Assembly (NCBI GenBank): GCA_021768245.1
Contig: JAETNO010000018.1
Location: forward strand, 4,466-68,465
Length of the DNA: 64,000 bases
Source: Bacteroidaceae bacterium
GTDB lineage: Bacteria > Bacteroidota > Bacteroidia > Bacteroidales > Muribaculaceae
Direction of reading: 5' to 3'
The stretch's first letter is position 1; each line of letters starts with the position of its first letter. Made by a program: the position numbers and the translations under genes. The notes under the pieces were generated by a model. That model worked only from the letters and a program-made list of their open reading frames with translations. It did no database searches and was not told the DNA's origin. This document shows positions 60,658 through 64,000 of the stretch, in pieces.

Positions 60658-61200
60658 ATGTTGAAAGGATTCAAAAAGACCTGCGACAACGGTAAAACGA
60701 CCGCAGGCATTGTAAAAGTCTTGATCGCGAAGAAAGGTACGATCACGGCGGCAACGATGGACACAGCCGACCCCGAAGCTTATAAGTCCTTGACCATGAA
60801 AGCCGGAGAGGGCTTCGTGAAGTACGAATTCATGGAGGACGAGTGCGAGTTTCAGGAGAACTACAAGACCGAGAACGGCATCACGTCCGTGGAGCAGAAG
60901 CTGATTTTCAAGCTCCCCGGCATGACTCCCGAAACGCGGAACGCCGTCGAGGAAATCGCCGTAGCGTCTGCATGCGGCCTTGAAGCGGCTGTTTGCCGTA
61001 AGGGCAAGGTGCAGATCGTCGGCTACGACGAAGAGTTCAAAAGCGAACGCCCGTTGCGCCTGAACGCCACCACGGGCACGACGGGCAAGAAGCTGACCGA
61101 CGCTGCGGGCGAGGAGATCACGCTGAGCCGCGAAACGACCGAAAAGGCACGCTACTATGTCGGCGAAGAGTCGGCGCTGACTCCAACTCCTGCGGAGTAG
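60658..61200 (+). CDS. Head decoration or tail-tube-like protein
   Basis: 180 residues, mixed beta (GIVKVLIAKKGTITAATM; GFVKYEFMEDECEFQENYKTENGITSVEQKLIFKLPGMTPETRNAVEEIA). The size and place after the capsid, with its own terminator downstream, suggest an abundant structural protein. Tail tube or capsid decoration are both possible. Confidence 0.58.
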   Translation: MLKGFKKTCDNGKTTAGIVKVLIAKKGTITAATMDTADPEAYKSLTMKAGEGFVKYEFMEDECEFQENYKTENGITSVEQKLIFKLPGMTPETRNAVEEIAVASACGLEAAVCRKGKVQIVGYDEEFKSERPLRLNATTGTTGKKLTDAAGEEITLSRETTEKARYYVGEESALTPTPAE

Positions 61201-61208
61201 TTGAATCG

Positions 61209-61240
61209 AAAGGGGGTGTAAGCCTTTGCACCCCCTTTTC
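61209..61240 (+). terminator. Terminator after the capsid block
   Basis: GGGGGTG (61212-61218) pairs with CACCCCC (61229-61235), extended by AAA/TTT, 10-base loop, followed by TTTTC. It may set capsid-gene expression above that of the portal genes. Confidence 0.75.
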
Positions 61241-61255
61241 TTAAAAAATGAAATA

Positions 61256-61462
61256 ATGGCAAAGTATCGAGTAAAGCAGAATTATGAGGACGTGGTTGTG
61301 TGTACGGCAGCGCCGATTTCCCGCAAGGGAGACGGGCGCTTCGAGCTGTCGAAGTGTACACAGCGTGATCTCAAGTATCTGTACGAAGTTATCAAACATC
61401 CGGCAGTAGAACAGGCAGACGATGAGCAAGAGAAATCGACAGAATCGCCCCGCGAAAATTAA
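61256..61462 (+). CDS. Small phage protein before portal, unknown
   Basis: 68 residues. MAKYRVKQNYEDVVVCTAAPISRKGDGRFELSKCTQRDLKYLYEVIKHPAVE, then an acidic tail. It overlaps the portal gene by 41 bases. Possibly a head-completion peptide; no family recognised. Confidence 0.6.
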   Translation: MAKYRVKQNYEDVVVCTAAPISRKGDGRFELSKCTQRDLKYLYEVIKHPAVEQADDEQEKSTESPREN

Positions 61463-62654
61463 TGCGGTAGGCGTGCGCGACGTTGCGCCAACACCAAACG
61501 TATTCGTGCCTCTCCGTGGACGGGAGAAAGGCAGCAATATATATTGGCGTTGGGGTAACGACAATCTTTTCCCGTATGCACTGGCCGCTATGTCACGTTG
61601 TTCTGTGGCTCACCGCCGCATCATCAACGACAAAGCGGACTATATTTCGGGCAAAGGCTTCTCTGTGGCCGAGTCTAAACCGGAATTGCAGGCCTTCATT
61701 GACGCCGCCAATGGCGCAGGAGAAAATCTGCGTCAGGTACTCAATAAACTTGCTTTTGATAAATCGCTGTTCGGGAATGCGTTCCTTGAGGTTGTAACCG
61801 ACTCGAAACATTCGTTTCTTTCGCTGTTTCATCAGGACGCCAGCAAATGCCGGGTGGCAAGTGATAGCGAACACATTCTGTTGCATCACGACTGGTCGGC
61901 ATTTACGCAGAACGAAGCAAGGACACTCCCGCTTTATCCTGCATTTGAGCAGCAGGAGGACGGAACCCGGCGCGCCATAATCCACTATAAGGACTACGAA
62001 CCGATGTTTGAGCATTACGGCGTACCGCAGTATATCGCAGGGATGAATGTTTCCGCAATTGCATACAAAACCGACAAGTGGAATATCTCGCGTCTCGACA
62101 ATTCCTATCAGTTGTCGGGTGTGATGATCCTTACCGGGGATGTCGATAGCGAAGAGGAGGCGCTGGAAATAGTGCGTAAGGCAGAGCAGAAATTCGCCGG
62201 CAAGCCGGGACAGGTGATGTTTATGATAAAGGAGGCATCGGACGGGACGGAGGGAAGCAAGTTTATACCGATCTCCTCACAGAATGAGGGCGATTGGAAA
62301 GACCTGCACGATCAGGCAATTTCCGATATCGTAGTGGCTCATTCATGGTTCCGGTCTTTGAGTGGTTTAGATTATTCCAACGGTTTCAGCGCCGATCGCA
62401 TCCTGCATGAATACGAGATCGCGCTGAACACCGTGATTCTCCCGGAGCAGGCCGAGCTTATGGAGCCGATTTACCGCATAATCGAAGAAATTGCAGGCTT
62501 TGACGCTTCGGCCTTACAGATTATCAACCGCCCGCCGATAAGCCAGCGACAGCCTTACATGTACGTGTGGGAGGCGCGCAAGGCCGACGGGCTGGATTAC
62601 GATCCCAACGATGAACGTCAGCAGGCTTTTATCGCAAATGTGAGAAATGTATGA
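61422..62654 (+). CDS. Portal protein
   Basis: 410 residues. Portal wording includes IYWRWGNDNLFPYALAAMSRCSVAHRRIINDKADYISGKGFSV, LNKLAFDKSLFGNAFLEVVTDS, then DIVVAHSWFRSLSGLDYSNGFSADRILHEYEIALNTVILPEQAELMEPIYRIIEEIAGF, matching the clip/stem and wing of phage portals. It forms the dodecameric gate for DNA at one capsid vertex. Its place after capsid rather than before protease is unusual. Confidence 0.88.
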   Translation: MSKRNRQNRPAKINAVGVRDVAPTPNVFVPLRGREKGSNIYWRWGNDNLFPYALAAMSRCSVAHRRIINDKADYISGKGFSVAESKPELQAFIDAANGAGENLRQVLNKLAFDKSLFGNAFLEVVTDSKHSFLSLFHQDASKCRVASDSEHILLHHDWSAFTQNEARTLPLYPAFEQQEDGTRRAIIHYKDYEPMFEHYGVPQYIAGMNVSAIAYKTDKWNISRLDNSYQLSGVMILTGDVDSEEEALEIVRKAEQKFAGKPGQVMFMIKEASDGTEGSKFIPISSQNEGDWKDLHDQAISDIVVAHSWFRSLSGLDYSNGFSADRILHEYEIALNTVILPEQAELMEPIYRIIEEIAGFDASALQIINRPPISQRQPYMYVWEARKADGLDYDPNDERQQAFIANVRNV

Positions 62655-63121
62655 TGCAGTTGTTAGCCACACCCCAGCAGGTCATTGATTTGGCATTCGC
62701 GGCCAATGAGAAGATAACGCCCGTATCGATCAAAGAAACCAAGATCGATGCTGCGCAGGAAAAGTATATCCGTCCGGTTCTCGGCAAGTTGTACGATGCC
62801 CTGCTTGACGGGAAATACCCCGAATTGCTGGACAATTATGTCCGGCCTGCGCTGGCTTATTATGTCCGGTATTCAGTTATTCCGGACTTGGCTCTGAAAC
62901 TGAATGACAAAGGGGCGCAGACCTACTTTTCAGAATATGCGAATACCGCGACGGACAAGCAGCGTAGCGAAATGCGGCAACAAGCGAAAGACGATGCGAA
63001 TGCTCTGCTCGATAAGGCTATCCGCCACATTTCGGAAAACAGAGCGCGATATCCGGAATACGAACCCCGGAAAGACATCCGCAACAAAGTAATATCGAAC
63101 GGTGGAATAATATTGATGTGA
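62651..63121 (+). CDS. DUF6712-like head-tail connector
   Basis: 156 residues. It begins MMQLLATPQQVIDLAFAANEKITPVSIKETKIDAAQEKYIRPVLGKLYDAL and is all helical, the pattern of the DUF6712/gp6-like connector that sits under the portal. ATG overlaps the portal stop by four bases. Confidence 0.78.
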   Translation: MMQLLATPQQVIDLAFAANEKITPVSIKETKIDAAQEKYIRPVLGKLYDALLDGKYPELLDNYVRPALAYYVRYSVIPDLALKLNDKGAQTYFSEYANTATDKQRSEMRQQAKDDANALLDKAIRHISENRARYPEYEPRKDIRNKVISNGGIILM

Positions 63122-63122
63122 T

Positions 63123-63335
63123 ATGCGAATTAAAGACATATTGAAACTTCGGCAGAAAGAGGCGATATCCGGGGAGGAGAGGATTCCCGTGTCCAAAGAT
63201 GAGTATGTCACCATAGATCAAATCAACGAAGAAGTCAAAAAGGATATCGAAGAAACATTGCAGGACTGCGTCAAAAAATCCGACCGCCTGATCCTCGGCG
63301 GATACAGCCCGGCCGACCTGAAGAGCAACAGTTAA
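63123..63335 (+). CDS. Small phage protein, unknown
   Basis: 70 residues, charged (LKLRQKEAISGEERIPVSKDEYVTIDQINEEVKKDIEETLQDCVKKSDRL). EERIPVS..EYVTI resembles short segments found at the start of phage fibre genes in Bacteroides. No family assigned. Confidence 0.6.
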   Translation: MRIKDILKLRQKEAISGEERIPVSKDEYVTIDQINEEVKKDIEETLQDCVKKSDRLILGGYSPADLKSNS

Positions 63336-63347
63336 ATACACAATATC

Positions 63348-64000
63348 ATGGCAGACAATCAAACTTTAGCGGTATTGCAGGAAATCCTGCTCAAATCCCG
63401 CATCAAATTCGTAACGGGCACCGAAGCCGAATGGACTGCGGCCAACCCTGTCCTGCTCGACGGCGAGTACGGACTTATCCGGGGCAGTTCGCCACTGAAA
63501 TACAAGGTCGGCGACGGCACGAAGACATGGTCGGCGCTCGGCTGGGGCAATGTCACCTCTCTTGCCCAGCTCACGGCCGACGCAACGCATCGGCTCGTGA
63601 CCGATACCGAAAAAACCAAGTGGAACGACAAGGCAGAAGTGTTTACTTTCAACTACAATGCTTATCTGCATCCACCGACCGAAGGACTAAACCCGCAGGG
63701 GCAGGTCGCAAAAAACATCGTCGCGGCGATCAATGCGAATAAAAAATGCGTTGTGGTCGCACAAAATGTCACCGTGCAGGAGATCGAAGATTCTGTGAGC
63801 GGATTCGTTTCCATCACCGAGGTTTCCGCATCGGCCGTTACCGGATTAATCGATACTATCCGCATGGCTTCGGACGACAGCGGCCGCACGGTATTCCTCG
63901 CTACTGCTTCCATCACGTTCAAGTCCGACGGCACCGTAACCGTGGCGGCCGTACCTTACACCGGGCGTATCGTCATGGAAGAAGACCTGCCCGAATACAG
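63348..64000 (+). CDS. Mtd-like receptor-binding/tail fibre protein, 5' part
   Basis: 217 codons without a stop to the window edge. Residues 1-65 read as the Mtd N-terminal domain: FVTGTEAEWTAANPVLLDGEYGLIRGSSPLKYKVGDGTKTWSALGW, the beta-prism seen in Bordetella phage Mtd and many fibre proteins. The following 150 residues are beta-rich and would form further adhesin domains. It begins 12 bases after the previous stop. The variable receptor-binding end lies outside the window. Confidence 0.78.
   Translation, partial: MADNQTLAVLQEILLKSRIKFVTGTEAEWTAANPVLLDGEYGLIRGSSPLKYKVGDGTKTWSALGWGNVTSLAQLTADATHRLVTDTEKTKWNDKAEVFTFNYNAYLHPPTEGLNPQGQVAKNIVAAINANKKCVVVAQNVTVQEIEDSVSGFVSITEVSASAVTGLIDTIRMASDDSGRTVFLATASITFKSDGTVTVAAVPYTGRIVMEEDLPEY

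Larger units (their letters stand above)
29820..64000. mobile_element. Tailed-phage prophage, left part
   Basis: The element starts at the tRNA fragment and shows a repressor, early genes, recombination and replication genes, terminase, tail, capsid, portal and receptor-binding genes, nearly all on the plus strand with short gaps or overlaps. GC is lower than in the his region. A siphovirus is likely because a long tape-measure gene is present and no contractile sheath gene was seen. The right end, the integrase and lysis genes are outside the window. The genes look intact apart from a few fragments noted separately. Confidence 0.92.

Overview
The window looks like a Bacteroidetes chromosome, most likely Alistipes or a close relative. 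The evidence is a btuB/btuG-type surface uptake locus with lipobox lipoproteins, promoters of the TTTG-N19..21-TAnnTTTG type, and a GC-rich core around 11.8-27.7 kb. The genus is an inference from base composition and gene content; no rRNA or other marker gene is present.

Region 1 (1-8.6 kb, minus strand, lower GC) is a vitamin B12 uptake operon. A cobalamin riboswitch (about 8335-8545) is followed by a strong intrinsic terminator (8236-8275). After it come a DUF4465 lipoprotein, a PKD-type lipoprotein that resembles BtuH, a large repeat-containing lipoprotein, btuG (broken by a 1-base frameshift), btuB, and the first 30 codons of another lipoprotein, probably btuF. Intercistronic hairpins sit in front of two of the genes. 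Region 2 (8.6-11.8 kb) is a graveyard of mobile DNA: two inactivated tyrosine recombinases and a nonsense-riddled excisionase-like fragment. This suggests that the B12 locus arrived on an integrative element.

Region 3 (11.8-29.8 kb) is GC-rich core sequence. It holds a BASS-family transporter, a retropepsin-like protease with a PDZ-like end, a YqeY protein, a multidomain amidase, a sodium:solute symporter and a cysteine dioxygenase-like cupin. A complete histidine operon (hisGDCBHAF-IE) follows, preceded by a promoter, a His-rich leader peptide (8 of 17 residues are His) and an attenuator-type terminator. HisB is bifunctional and carries a low-complexity insert of about 98 residues inside its dehydratase domain. 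A lipoprotein with a phosphodiester-glycosidase-like domain ends the region.

Region 4 (about 29.82 kb to the window end) is a tailed-phage prophage inserted in a tRNA(CAT) gene, of which only the 3' part and terminator remain here. It carries, in order: a lipoprotein cargo gene, a LexA/CI-like repressor with operators and divergent control region, small early genes, a 127-nt tRNA-like locus with an enlarged anticodon arm, and a recombination/replication block (RecA-like ATPase, PD-(D/E)XK nuclease, SSB-like protein, NinB-like protein, SNF2 helicase, ParB-like protein, initiator with iterons, DnaC-like loader, VRR-NUC). Small accessory genes, a sigma-like factor, a tRNA-Met(CAT) and a ParB/radical SAM pair come next. 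Then come terminase, tail genes and tape measure, followed by the head module (ClpP-like protease, capsid, portal, connector) and the start of an Mtd-like receptor-binding protein. The tail-before-head order is unusual. No phage integrase is seen; it should lie beyond the right edge.
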